The notes: generated by a model not told the origin, from the letters alone. DNA of 32,702 nt from Mycobacteriaceae bacterium (GCA_017882745.1 JADGOX010000338.1:1-32702); one strand, 5' to 3'; positions 9,373 to 17,983 are shown, numbered from the stretch's first letter. Numbers and translations are program-made.

Positions 9373-9840
9373 ATGGCTGACTCAGCAGTGACCACAGTGG
9401 ACGCAGGACCGAGGAAGGTCGCCCGCCAGGTCGTGGTGAACACCTCGCCGGGCGCGATCTTCGCGCTGGTGTCCGATCCCCGACACCATGGTGAGCTGGA
9501 CGGCTCGGGCAGCGTGGGCGACGCCGTGTCCGCCCCGGAGAAGCTCAGCGTGGGGGCGAAGTTCTCCATGGGCATGAAGATGTACGGAGTGCCCTACCGG
9601 ATCACCAGCACCGTCACTGCGTTCGAGCAGGACCGGCTCCTCGAGTGGCGCCACCCCCTGGGGCACTCCTGGCGATGGGAGCTGGCCGAAGCCACACCGG
9701 GTCAAACGCAGGTCACCGAGACCTTCGACTACTCAGGAGCCAAGGCAGGCAAGGTGCTCGAGCTCGTGGGCGTCCCCAAACAGAACGGTTCGGGCATCAC
9801 GCGGACCCTGGACAAGCTGCGGGAACGCTTCGCGCACTGA
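9373..9840 (+). CDS. SRPBCC (polyketide cyclase/START-like) family protein
   Basis: 'VVVNTSPGAIFALVSDPRHHGELDGSGSV...' pattern; ATG at 9373 is the plausible start within the longer ORF 8584-9840. Confidence 0.8.
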   Translation: MADSAVTTVDAGPRKVARQVVVNTSPGAIFALVSDPRHHGELDGSGSVGDAVSAPEKLSVGAKFSMGMKMYGVPYRITSTVTAFEQDRLLEWRHPLGHSWRWELAEATPGQTQVTETFDYSGAKAGKVLELVGVPKQNGSGITRTLDKLRERFAH

Positions 9841-9864
9841 CGAGCTCGGCGCCCTTGCCTTCGC

Positions 9865-10902
9865 TCAGGTTGCACTGCGGTCGTCGGCGACGATCGTCCC
9901 GAGCACCGCTTCCCGCATGGACGGATTCTCGGTCGGCAGGTTCTCGGTGACACCCGCGATCAGGATCTGCCTCCAGTCATGTGGATCGAAAACCCTTGGT
10001 GGAGAGGAACTGATGAAGTCCTCGACCACCCGCAGGAAGCGGACCGGATCGTCGTGGAAGGGAAAGTGGCCGCTCCCGTGAAAGATCTCGAGGCGAGATC
10101 CGGGCATCGCGGCGTGCGCGAGGTAGGCGTGCTTGACGGGGATGACGCTGTCCAGATCGCCCCAGATGATCAGCACGGGGAGTTCGGCCGTCAGGTGACA
10201 CCGGTCGAGAATGGTCACCACCTGCCCGCGCCAGTCGACCACTGCGCGCAGGGTTCTGAGGAAGGCCTCCCGCGCCGTCGGATCGGGTAGGTCGCTGAGG
10301 ACACGTATGAGGTCCCCGGTGTCGTGGAAGACGGTCGCGGATGCAAATGGTCCGCGGTAGAGGAAGTCGACGACCGTGCCGAGTAGCCGGACGGCCGCCA
10401 TGGATCCGGGAAGCTGCAGCAGCCGGAGGGCCTGGTTGGCCACTGGCACGGCGGCGAATCTCAACGCGGGGTTGACGTCCTTGGTCACTCCGCCGGGCGC
10501 AACCACGATGAGGCGCTCGACCATGTGTGGGAACTGATACGCAAACTGCAGCGCCACTCCGCCGCCGAGGGAGTGCCCGACGAGCGTCACATGTTCGATC
10601 CCGAGCACCGTGAGGAGATCTCGCATGCCGTTGGCGTAGGCAGCGACTGAATAGTCGGCGCGCGGCTTGTCCGAACGGCCGTGGCCGAGTAGGTCGGGCG
10701 CGATCACCGTGAAGTGCTTCGCGAGCTGTTCGGTGACCTCGGCCCACGTGGAGGAGTTGTCACCGATACCGTGGATGAGCAGCAGCGGAGGCCCCTCGCC
10801 GGTCATTCGGAATGCGCGCCGGTACCCGTGAATGGTCCGGAACATCAACGGCGGTTCGCCATCGGGGACCAGTCGCAGTGAGCGGGAGTCTCGTGCACTC
10901 AT
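9865..10902 (-). CDS. Alpha/beta-fold hydrolase
   Basis: 'LLLIHGIGDNSSTW', 'LVGHSLGGGVALQFA' nucleophile elbow, 'GSGHFPFHDDP' catalytic His region. ATG at 10902 preceded by GAGAGGAGG RBS. Confidence 0.9.
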   Translation of the reverse strand: MSARDSRSLRLVPDGEPPLMFRTIHGYRRAFRMTGEGPPLLLIHGIGDNSSTWAEVTEQLAKHFTVIAPDLLGHGRSDKPRADYSVAAYANGMRDLLTVLGIEHVTLVGHSLGGGVALQFAYQFPHMVERLIVVAPGGVTKDVNPALRFAAVPVANQALRLLQLPGSMAAVRLLGTVVDFLYRGPFASATVFHDTGDLIRVLSDLPDPTAREAFLRTLRAVVDWRGQVVTILDRCHLTAELPVLIIWGDLDSVIPVKHAYLAHAAMPGSRLEIFHGSGHFPFHDDPVRFLRVVEDFISSSPPRVFDPHDWRQILIAGVTENLPTENPSMREAVLGTIVADDRSAT

Positions 10903-10938
10903 GGTGGCCTCCTCTCCTCGCAGTCTCCGTTCCCAGGA

Positions 10939-10977
10939 TTGCCGCCTCGTGAGCGGCTGATGTCCAGCGGGTAAAGG
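10939..10977 (-). promoter_or_regulatory. 39-bp conserved upstream element, copy A
   Basis: Plus-strand TTGCCGCCTCGTGAGCGGCTGATGTCCAGCGGGTAAAGG; 32/39 identical to 16015-16053; ends 36 bp upstream of the hydrolase ATG. Confidence 0.6.
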
Positions 10978-11085
10978 AGTTGCGGCACGGGCGTGCTTCG
11001 GCCCGATGGCTGCTGCCGCCCTGTCGTCGAACGGCGCACGTCTGGGTACCGTGGTGGCCGTTGTTGGCACACCGACACTTCGAGC

Positions 11086-11652
11086 ATGGAGCGACCCGCG
11101 GTGACAGAATCCGAGTTCGCAGCGCGGCACGTCTACGGGGACCCTGACGCTCCCACGTCTGTGGTGGAGTTCGGTGATTTCGAGTGTCCGTACTGCGCTG
11201 CGGCGGCTCCGGTGCTGCGGGAGCTGGTCGACGGCTCAGAAGGTGCGGTGCGGCTGGTGTTCCGGCATTTCCCGATGTTCGAGCCGCACCCCTACGCGTT
11301 GACCGCCGCCCTGGCTGCGGAGGCAGCCGCTGAGCAAGGATCGTTCTGGGCGATGCACGATGTCCTGTTTGCTCACCAGGATCGCTTGGGTGACGCCGAG
11401 TTGACCCGCTACGCGCTGGATCTGGGGCTGGATCCGGCAACGATGGTGGGCGCGGGGGTGCAGCGTTTCGGCGAGGCCATCGAGGCGGACTACGCCGCGG
11501 GCGCGGCACTCGGGGTCCACGGCACGCCGACGTTGTTCCTCGGTCCCGATTCCTACACCGGCCGACTGGAGCTGCGGGCCCTGCGTGCGGCGGTGGCCCG
11601 CTCTCTACGCAGTAGTGGCGGCGGAGGGGTCACGCCAGGGGCGGGGAGGTAG
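11086..11652 (+). CDS. DsbA-family thioredoxin-like oxidoreductase
   Basis: 'VVEFGDFECPYCAAAAPVLREL' (CPYC active site) and 'GVHGTPTLFLG' cis-Pro loop. Start ATG 11086 or GTG 11101. Confidence 0.9.
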   Translation: MERPAVTESEFAARHVYGDPDAPTSVVEFGDFECPYCAAAAPVLRELVDGSEGAVRLVFRHFPMFEPHPYALTAALAAEAAAEQGSFWAMHDVLFAHQDRLGDAELTRYALDLGLDPATMVGAGVQRFGEAIEADYAAGAALGVHGTPTLFLGPDSYTGRLELRALRAAVARSLRSSGGGGVTPGAGR

Positions 11653-13047
11653 GGGCGGGATGACGGTCTCGTCGTCGAGAGTGCACAACGGCAGGCGCTC
11701 GCCGAGGTAGCGCAGCAGCATCGAGCCGAGGATCGCGGCCAGTAGCGAACCGATCAGTACACCGATCTTCGCTTGATCTCGTAGCGATGTGGAGTCGAAG
11801 GCCAGGTCGGTGATGAACAGGGAGATGGTGAAACCGATGCCGGCCAGTACCGCTCCGCCGATGACGTGGCCGTAGCGGATGCCTCCGGGCAGTGTCCCGA
11901 GTCCGGTGCGGAGTGCGATCAGGGCGCCTGTGGTGATGCCGAGGGTGTTCCCGAGGACGAGGGCGGTGATGACCCCGAGGGTGACCGGCGAGGTGAGCGC
12001 GGCACTGAACAGCTCCCCGTTGAGGTGCACGCCCGCGTTTGCGAGCCCGAACACGGGCACGACCAGGAACGCGCTCACCGGGTGCAAGGCATCCTGGAGT
12101 CGGTCGTTGGCCGGTACCGTGGCGCGAACGGCGGATACGGCCAGCCGTGCCTGCATGGGCCCGGCGCGTTCGATCAGTGCCCTGCCGTAGACGCGGATCC
12201 GGTCGCCTTGGGTGGACTCGATCGTGCGGGTGGGCAGGAGCAGTCCGACCAGGACGCCGGCGAGGGTGGGGTGGACTCCGCTGGCGTAGACGGCGACCCA
12301 CAGCGCGAGGCCGGTGAGCACGTACGGGGTGAGTCTCCAGACTCCGAGCCAGCGGAGTGTGCCGAGGGCGAGGACGAGCAGGCTGGCGACGAGCAGGGCG
12401 GTGAGGGAGACCGTGGGCGTGTAGAAGACCCCGAGGACCACGATGGCTCCGATGTCGTCGACGATGGCCAGGGTCAGCAGGAACAGTCGCAGCCGGTCCG
12501 GGCAGCGGGGGCCGAACAAGGCCAGGATCCCGACGAGAAACGCCGTGTCGGTGGACATCGCGATGCCCCAGCCGTGGGCTCCGGGACCGCCGTGGTTGAT
12601 GAGCAGGTAGAGCAGTGCGGGCACCACCAGTCCGCCGATGGCTCCGAGCGCGGGTGCTGCCACTGCGCGGACGCTGCGTAGCCCGCCGACGGTGACTTCG
12701 CGGCTGATCTCCAGTCCGACGACGAGGAAGAAGATCGCCATCGCCGCGTCATTGACCCAGTGGCGCAGGTCCAGCTCGAGGGCGAGGTCGCCGACTCGGA
12801 ACGAGGCCACGGTCGACCACACCGACTCATAGCTCGACCAGCCCGGCACGTTCGCCCAGACCAGAGCCGCCACCGTCGCGCCGAGCAGCAACATCGCGCT
12901 GCCGGTCTCCTCCGCAAGGAACTGCCGCACCGAAGGCGACAGACGCGGCAGCGGAACCACGACACGCGTCGGGGGACCCGGGCGTGCAGGCCGCGTCACG
13001 GGGGCCGTTCCACGGGCACCGGACTCTGCGTCGGCTTCGCTGGTCAT
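11605..13047 (-). CDS. nhaA: Na+/H+ antiporter NhaA
   Basis: 'RHWVNDAAMAIFFLVVGLEISREV', 'TLAIVDDIGAIVVLGVFY', 'GGAVLAGIGFTISLFITDLAF'; no C-terminal thioredoxin domain. 3' end overlaps the DsbA-like gene by 48 bp. Confidence 0.95.
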   Translation of the reverse strand: MTSEADAESGARGTAPVTRPARPGPPTRVVVPLPRLSPSVRQFLAEETGSAMLLLGATVAALVWANVPGWSSYESVWSTVASFRVGDLALELDLRHWVNDAAMAIFFLVVGLEISREVTVGGLRSVRAVAAPALGAIGGLVVPALLYLLINHGGPGAHGWGIAMSTDTAFLVGILALFGPRCPDRLRLFLLTLAIVDDIGAIVVLGVFYTPTVSLTALLVASLLVLALGTLRWLGVWRLTPYVLTGLALWVAVYASGVHPTLAGVLVGLLLPTRTIESTQGDRIRVYGRALIERAGPMQARLAVSAVRATVPANDRLQDALHPVSAFLVVPVFGLANAGVHLNGELFSAALTSPVTLGVITALVLGNTLGITTGALIALRTGLGTLPGGIRYGHVIGGAVLAGIGFTISLFITDLAFDSTSLRDQAKIGVLIGSLLAAILGSMLLRYLGERLPLCTLDDETVIPPLPPRPWRDPSAATTA

Positions 13048-13079
13048 CCGCTGGGTCCGAACCTTTCCACCCGGATCAT

Positions 13080-13102
13080 GTCCGCGCGCACCTCGTGCGG
13101 AC
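13080..13102. other. Strong hairpin upstream of nhaA
   Basis: GTCCGCGCG-CACCT-CGTGCGGAC: nine paired positions, one of them G-U, with a 5-nt loop, 33-55 nt upstream of the nhaA ATG. Confidence 0.45.
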
Positions 13103-13219
13103 GTTACCCGGCCTGCTGCGTCAGCGAGCGAACATCACATCTCGATGAGGTCAAGCAAGGCCAGGGTAGCGCTGCACGCGTCCACTTTCGGGGACCGCGC
13201 AGACGCGAGGTGGTGGGTA

Positions 13220-15991
13220 TCAGGCGTCGACAAAGCTCGGTGCGGGTTCGGCGCTGCTCCGCACGCCGCCGCAAGCGGGCGCTGGGGCAGTCACGGAGGG
13301 TGCAGCGGGGTCGGAGAGTCCGGTCAGCTCAGCGAGTGCCTCGTGGAGGTGGTCGACCAGGTCCCAGACGTCGGGCACCACTTCGCGGCAGGCGAGGATG
13401 CCGAAGTCCACGTGCCCGTTGTAGGACATCACCGTGATGTTGATGCCGCCGCCGAGGTCGCTCACCACTGAGGAAGGGAAGGTCCCCGTGACGGTCGCGC
13501 CCGCGGCATACAGGGGCAGCTGTGGGCCGGGAACGTTGGAAATGAACAGGTTGAAGGGCGGGGCGCCCAGGGCCGCGGCCCGCAAGAACGCGCGAGAGGC
13601 CATTCCGTGGAAGAGCTGCGGCAATGCCGCGCTCCACTCGTGCAGCAGCGTCGAAGGTATCCCGCGGAAGCGCTCTTTGGCTGCCGCCAGCGAGGCGTTC
13701 AGGAGCCGGACGCGCTGTTCTGGATCGTGCTCGTTCGTCGGTATGGCGGAGAGCATGAACGAGATCTGGTTGCCTCCGGTGCCCATCTGTTCCTGGGTGC
13801 GCACGGAGACAGGCATCGCCGCGACGAGCGGAGCGTCGGGCAAAGCGTCGTGATCGATCAGCCAGCGCCGCAGCGCGGTCGTGCACAGCGCCATCACCAC
13901 ATCGTTGACGGTGAGCCCCATGCCCTTCTTGATCGTCTTGATCTCCGCGAGCGGAAGGGAGGTGAAGGCGTAGCTCCGGTGCCCGGTGACGGGGTCGTTG
14001 AACGGGGTGTGAGGGGGAGTCGGTGCGCGCGGGGGCAGATTCTTGTCGCTGGCCAGTCCGGTGAGACGGCCCACCCGGCTCGCCACGGCGCCGAGCGCAC
14101 CGGCTCCGGGCATGGTGACGGCGCCCGGCAACTCGAGCAGGTGCGGCAACATCGTGGGGGCAGCCATGAGTAGCTGGGCGGGGCGCGTCGCCAAGTGCCA
14201 CGCGCTCTTGCCCAACAAGGTTGCGATGCCAGGCGCGGGTTCTGAACTCGCAGCGACGGTCGGTGCGGGCACCTCGCTCGGCTCTGGACTGAGGTCCAGC
14301 ATCACGGCCAGCACCTCGGCACCGGAGACGCCATCGACGACCGCGTGGTGCACCTTCATGTAGAGCGCCTGGCGGCCGCCGGACAGTCCGTGCACCAGGT
14401 AGCACTCCCACAAGGGGTGTTCGCGGCTCAGTGGGGTCTCCGACAGGCGGGCAACCTGCTCCGCGAGCTGTTGGTCGGTACCGGGCGCAGGCAGGCCGAT
14501 CTCCCTGATGTGGTGTTCCAGGTCCGGTGACGTCGAGTCGACCCAGTAGGGCAGGTCGAGCCCGAGGGGGACCTGACGCAGCTTCCACCGAAGAGGATCA
14601 ATGAGATGCAGTCTGCTGCCGATCAGTGCCCGGAGGTCGTCCACCGTCAGGGCACCACCTGGAGCAGTCGACGGATCGAGTATGGCCATCACACCCACGT
14701 GGGTGAGCGTCGTCGAGGTCTCGGCGTTGAGGAACTGGGCGTCGAGTGACGTGAGCTGACGGACGAGCGGGTCCGCGGGCGACGACCTGTGCACGGGTTC
14801 CGCGGTACGACGAGGAGGAAGCTTGGCCTCACGGGTTGCCGGCGGCTCAGACTCCCGTACCTGGGGAAGCGAGCTTGCCCCGACGGTGATGGCGAGCCGT
14901 GTCATGCCGGACTCGACGCGGGTCGAGGTGACCAGTCCGAGCCGGGCGGCAGTGCGCGCGGCTCCCATTTCGTCGGGGAGGCACAGTCCGATCAGTTCAC
15001 CGATCCCGAGGCCGCGGGCGCGTCCGTGGATGGCGGTCAGGAGGGCGGCACCCACACCCTGGCGTTGCCAGCAGTCCTCGACCAGCAGTGACAGCTCGGC
15101 GGACCGTGGATCGTCCAGGCTGGGTATCAGTTGAGCGAATCCGATCACGTCGGATCCGGCGACGGCGACGAGCGTGTGCCCGCGGGGCGGCTGCAGGAGT
15201 CGTTGCGCCCAACCATCCGGCAGCCGTCGTATTCCGCTGTGATAGCGCGCAAAGAGTGTTGCCCTGCTGCAACGACCGTGCATGTCCGCCAAGGCGGCTG
15301 TGTCGGCCTCACGGGCGATCCGCACCACCACGCTCGCACCGAAGGCGGCGCTGACTGTGACGGGTAGATCGGATGGGCGGCCGACCGTGACCAGCAGCCT
15401 GGCGAGCGCCTGTACGCGCGACAGCTCGCCGTCGGTGAACGGCGCCCATTCCCTGGCGGCCACCACCCGATCGCCGGTGTCGAGTGTGATCGTGGCCCGG
15501 TGTCCTCCGGGTTCGAGCTGTATCGAACCCACCACGTCGGCGGCTGTTGCGGCCGGTAGGTCGAGGTCACCATCGTCAGCGAGGGGACGAACCCAGTCGG
15601 CGCCGAGCACCCGCCGCAGTGCCTCGTACGCCGTGCTGGCCCCGGACAGCGCGTCGGAGGCTGCGCGCAACACAGTTGTCTGTGCGTCGACGAGATCCCG
15701 GACGGAGGCCGAGCTGATCCCCACGCACCGACCGCCGTGAGCTTCGACGAGGTTGGTCAGCTCCTCTTCGGTCAGCGTCGCCGGCGCGTGCAGCACCAGC
15801 TCGTCGACGACAGTGGCTGTCTCCTCGGGGGAGTTCGCATCGCCCGCCACTGGCAACACTGCGACAGAGAGCAGGTTGCACCCGTGTTTCCCGAGGTGTG
15901 TCGCCAAGGTCGCCAACGTGCCCGGTCGGTCAGCCAGTCGCGCACGTACTCGCCACGTCCGCCCAGTCTCTGGAATCTCGTCCCATTGCAT
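13220..15991 (-). CDS. Fusion protein: N-terminal ACT domain, GNAT acetyltransferase, C-terminal wax ester synthase/diacylglycerol acyltransferase (WS/DGAT)
   Basis: ACT-like 'RVRARLADRPGTLATLATHLGKHGCNLLSVAVLP'; GNAT motif A 'WQRQGVGAALLTAI'; WS/DGAT start 'RQLTSLDAQFLNAET', 'PLWE', 'HHAVVDG' (HHxxxDG) and 'NDVVMA' motifs in one uninterrupted 923-aa frame. Confidence 0.9.
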   Translation of the reverse strand: MQWDEIPETGRTWRVRARLADRPGTLATLATHLGKHGCNLLSVAVLPVAGDANSPEETATVVDELVLHAPATLTEEELTNLVEAHGGRCVGISSASVRDLVDAQTTVLRAASDALSGASTAYEALRRVLGADWVRPLADDGDLDLPAATAADVVGSIQLEPGGHRATITLDTGDRVVAAREWAPFTDGELSRVQALARLLVTVGRPSDLPVTVSAAFGASVVVRIAREADTAALADMHGRCSRATLFARYHSGIRRLPDGWAQRLLQPPRGHTLVAVAGSDVIGFAQLIPSLDDPRSAELSLLVEDCWQRQGVGAALLTAIHGRARGLGIGELIGLCLPDEMGAARTAARLGLVTSTRVESGMTRLAITVGASSLPQVRESEPPATREAKLPPRRTAEPVHRSSPADPLVRQLTSLDAQFLNAETSTTLTHVGVMAILDPSTAPGGALTVDDLRALIGSRLHLIDPLRWKLRQVPLGLDLPYWVDSTSPDLEHHIREIGLPAPGTDQQLAEQVARLSETPLSREHPLWECYLVHGLSGGRQALYMKVHHAVVDGVSGAEVLAVMLDLSPEPSEVPAPTVAASSEPAPGIATLLGKSAWHLATRPAQLLMAAPTMLPHLLELPGAVTMPGAGALGAVASRVGRLTGLASDKNLPPRAPTPPHTPFNDPVTGHRSYAFTSLPLAEIKTIKKGMGLTVNDVVMALCTTALRRWLIDHDALPDAPLVAAMPVSVRTQEQMGTGGNQISFMLSAIPTNEHDPEQRVRLLNASLAAAKERFRGIPSTLLHEWSAALPQLFHGMASRAFLRAAALGAPPFNLFISNVPGPQLPLYAAGATVTGTFPSSVVSDLGGGINITVMSYNGHVDFGILACREVVPDVWDLVDHLHEALAELTGLSDPAAPSVTAPAPACGGVRSSAEPAPSFVDA

Positions 15992-16014
15992 GTGCTAAGC
16001 CTTCGCCCGCAGCG

Positions 16015-16053
16015 TTGCCGTCACGTCAGCGTCGGATTTCCACCGGGTAAAGG
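16015..16053 (-). promoter_or_regulatory. 39-bp conserved upstream element, copy B
   Basis: Plus-strand TTGCCGTCACGTCAGCGTCGGATTTCCACCGGGTAAAGG; 23 bp upstream of the ACT-GNAT-WS/DGAT ATG; 32/39 identical to copy A. Confidence 0.6.
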
Positions 16054-16117
16054 TTGGATGGCCAACTGCCTAGCGCACGGGTGAACACCCTGGACTCGGC
16101 GACCGCCCTTGGGCTCG

Positions 16118-17350
16118 TCAGCTGGCGACCAGCCACTGGTCCGGACCGAAGACCTCGTAGTGGATGTGGTCGACGGGTACTTCGCGTTCGATCAGAGAGC
16201 TGCGCACCGATTCCATGAACGGCATCGGCCCGCAGAGGTAGACCTGCGCGTCGGACGGGAGATCGACGGTGTCAAGGTCGATCCTGCCGAGCGTGATGGT
16301 GTCGGAGGAGGGCCGGGCGCCCAGGTCTTCATACCAGTGGTGCAGGGTCGCCGACGGGATCTGGTCGACCAGCTCCTGCAGCTCACGACGGTGGGCGTGC
16401 CGAGCGGGGGAGCGGTCCGCGTGCAGCACCGAGATCGGACGGCTCGCGCTGGTGGCTCCGAGATGGTGCAGCATGCCGACCATCGGGGTGCAGCCGATTC
16501 CAGCGGAGATCAACAGCAATGGTGCCGCGCTGTCGTCGAGCACCAAGTTGCCGAATGGTCGCGAGACGCGCAGCAGGTCCCCGTCGAAGACGTTCTCGTG
16601 CAAGAAGTTGGACACCTCGCCCGCCGGAATTGCTGTGCCGTCGGGGGCCACTGTCTCCGGGATCGACTTGACGGTGATGCGCCACGCGTCGTGCATCGGC
16701 GCCCTCGACAGGCTGTACTGGCGGATCTGCCGCGCCCCGTCAGGCAGGGCCACAGACACCGAGATGTACTGGCCCGGGCGGAAATCGCACAGCGGCGACC
16801 CGTCCCGAGAACCAAGAATGAATGCCACGGTGTCGGGCGATTCCTGCACGCGGCGGCGCACCGTAACCTCTTGCCAGACCTTCCCCGGCTCGACACCGGA
16901 GGCGGCGTACAGGTCGTTCTCGATGGCGATCAGGGAATCGGCCATCAGCCAGTAGACCTCGTCCCAGGCTCCGGCCACGTCTTCCGTCACCGCGTCGCCG
17001 AGGATGTGCACGATGGCTTCGAACAGGTACTTGTGCACGATCTGGTACTGGTCGGCGGTGATGCCGAGTGAGGCGTGCTTATTGGCGATCCTCGAGAGGA
17101 TCGCCTGCGGGCTCGGCGCGTCTTCGGTCACCAGCAGGGTGGCGTACCCGGCAATGGCTCCGGCAAGGGCACGCTGCTGGTCTCCCTGAGCCTGGTTGCC
17201 CCGGTTGAACAGGTCCCGTTCGAGTTCGGGATGCGCTGCAAACATGCGCTGGTAGAAGACCGGGGTGATGTCGCCGATTGCGGCGCCGATCACCGGCAGG
17301 GTGGCCCGGACGATCTCAGTCGACTGTGTTGACAGCGTTGCATCCTCCAA
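16118..17350 (-). CDS. hmp: Flavohemoprotein (nitric oxide dioxygenase): globin, FAD and NAD(P) domains
   Basis: 'VFYQRMFAAHPELERDLFNRGNQ...QRALAGAIAGYA' globin domain; 'RQYSLSRAP' FAD-binding; 'LLLISAGIGCTPMVGMLHHL' NAD-binding; C-terminal 'YEVFGPDQW'. Start codon uncertain (TTG 17350 or CTG 17335, near GGAGG). Confidence 0.93.
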   Translation of the reverse strand: MEDATLSTQSTEIVRATLPVIGAAIGDITPVFYQRMFAAHPELERDLFNRGNQAQGDQQRALAGAIAGYATLLVTEDAPSPQAILSRIANKHASLGITADQYQIVHKYLFEAIVHILGDAVTEDVAGAWDEVYWLMADSLIAIENDLYAASGVEPGKVWQEVTVRRRVQESPDTVAFILGSRDGSPLCDFRPGQYISVSVALPDGARQIRQYSLSRAPMHDAWRITVKSIPETVAPDGTAIPAGEVSNFLHENVFDGDLLRVSRPFGNLVLDDSAAPLLLISAGIGCTPMVGMLHHLGATSASRPISVLHADRSPARHAHRRELQELVDQIPSATLHHWYEDLGARPSSDTITLGRIDLDTVDLPSDAQVYLCGPMPFMESVRSSLIEREVPVDHIHYEVFGPDQWLVAS

Positions 17351-17373
17351 GGGACGTGAGACGGCGATGTGTT

Positions 17374-17826
17374 CTAGCGGGCCGAACGAGGGGTCATGGA
17401 GATGAGGATCGCCCGGCTGGGGGCGGTGGTGAGATCGGCCAGGGTGAGGGGGTCGAGTTCCGCGAAGAACGCCTCCTTGGCTCGGGCCAACGCGGTGCGG
17501 AGCCGACAGCCGTGACGAAGCGGGCAGGGGCGCGCTCCCTCGCACTCGATGACTTCGTGCTCGCCTTCGAGCTGCCGGGTGAGCCAGCCGATGGACACGT
17601 GGCGACCGAACTCGGTGATGTTCAAGCCGCCGCCACGGCCCCGGCGGGTCTCGACGACGCCCAGTGCGCGCAGTCGAGCCACCGCTTTTGCTGCGTGGGT
17701 GTACGGAACCTCAATCTGTTCGGCCACCAGGCGGGTGGTCGGAGTGTGTGCTGCCGCTGCGGTATCGATCACGGCCAGGCGCATGACAAGACGAAGCGCC
17801 AGATCGGTAAAGCGGGTCAGCTGCAC
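17374..17826 (-). CDS. nsrR: Rrf2-family [Fe-S] regulator, NsrR type
   Basis: 'QLTRFTDLALRLVMRLAV' N-terminus, 'GRGGGLNITE' wing and Cys spacing C-x5-C-x5-C ('CEGARPCPLRHGC'). Start GTG 17826. Confidence 0.88.
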   Translation of the reverse strand: MQLTRFTDLALRLVMRLAVIDTAAAAHTPTTRLVAEQIEVPYTHAAKAVARLRALGVVETRRGRGGGLNITEFGRHVSIGWLTRQLEGEHEVIECEGARPCPLRHGCRLRTALARAKEAFFAELDPLTLADLTTAPSRAILISMTPRSAR

Positions 17827-17835
17827 ATGTTCACA

Positions 17836-17859
17836 GTATTGAATTGGCATCTGAAATAC
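17836..17859. promoter_or_regulatory. AT-rich imperfect inverted repeat upstream of nsrR-hmp (candidate NsrR operator)
   Basis: GTATT-gaattggcatctga-AATAC, 9 bp upstream of the nsrR start codon. Confidence 0.4.
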
Positions 17860-17983
17860 CGATTAAGTGAGCGGGCTCACCGTGACCCGAAGTGGATGTA
17901 GATTCACGTCCTGCAGCAGGAATGTGCAGCTGCCGCCGGGGACCTGTCCGTGGTCGGCGCACACACCCCCGCCGACCACGGAG

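Noticed and set aside
11047-11060. SigF/SigB-like -10 GGGTAC upstream of the DsbA-like gene
   Set aside because: No matching GTTT-type -35 at the expected spacing.
11866-12681. 271-aa plus ORF antisense to nhaA
   Set aside because: Gly/Glu/Asp-rich shadow frame without domain character.
13172-13200. DosR-like GGGGACC sequence near the 3' end of the WS/DGAT gene
   Set aside because: Single half-like match, no paired half-site, and located downstream rather than upstream of the gene.
16053-16066. Small hairpin GTTGG-ATGG-CCAAC between hmp and the WS/DGAT gene as a terminator
   Set aside because: Only 5 bp, no T-tract; too weak to call.
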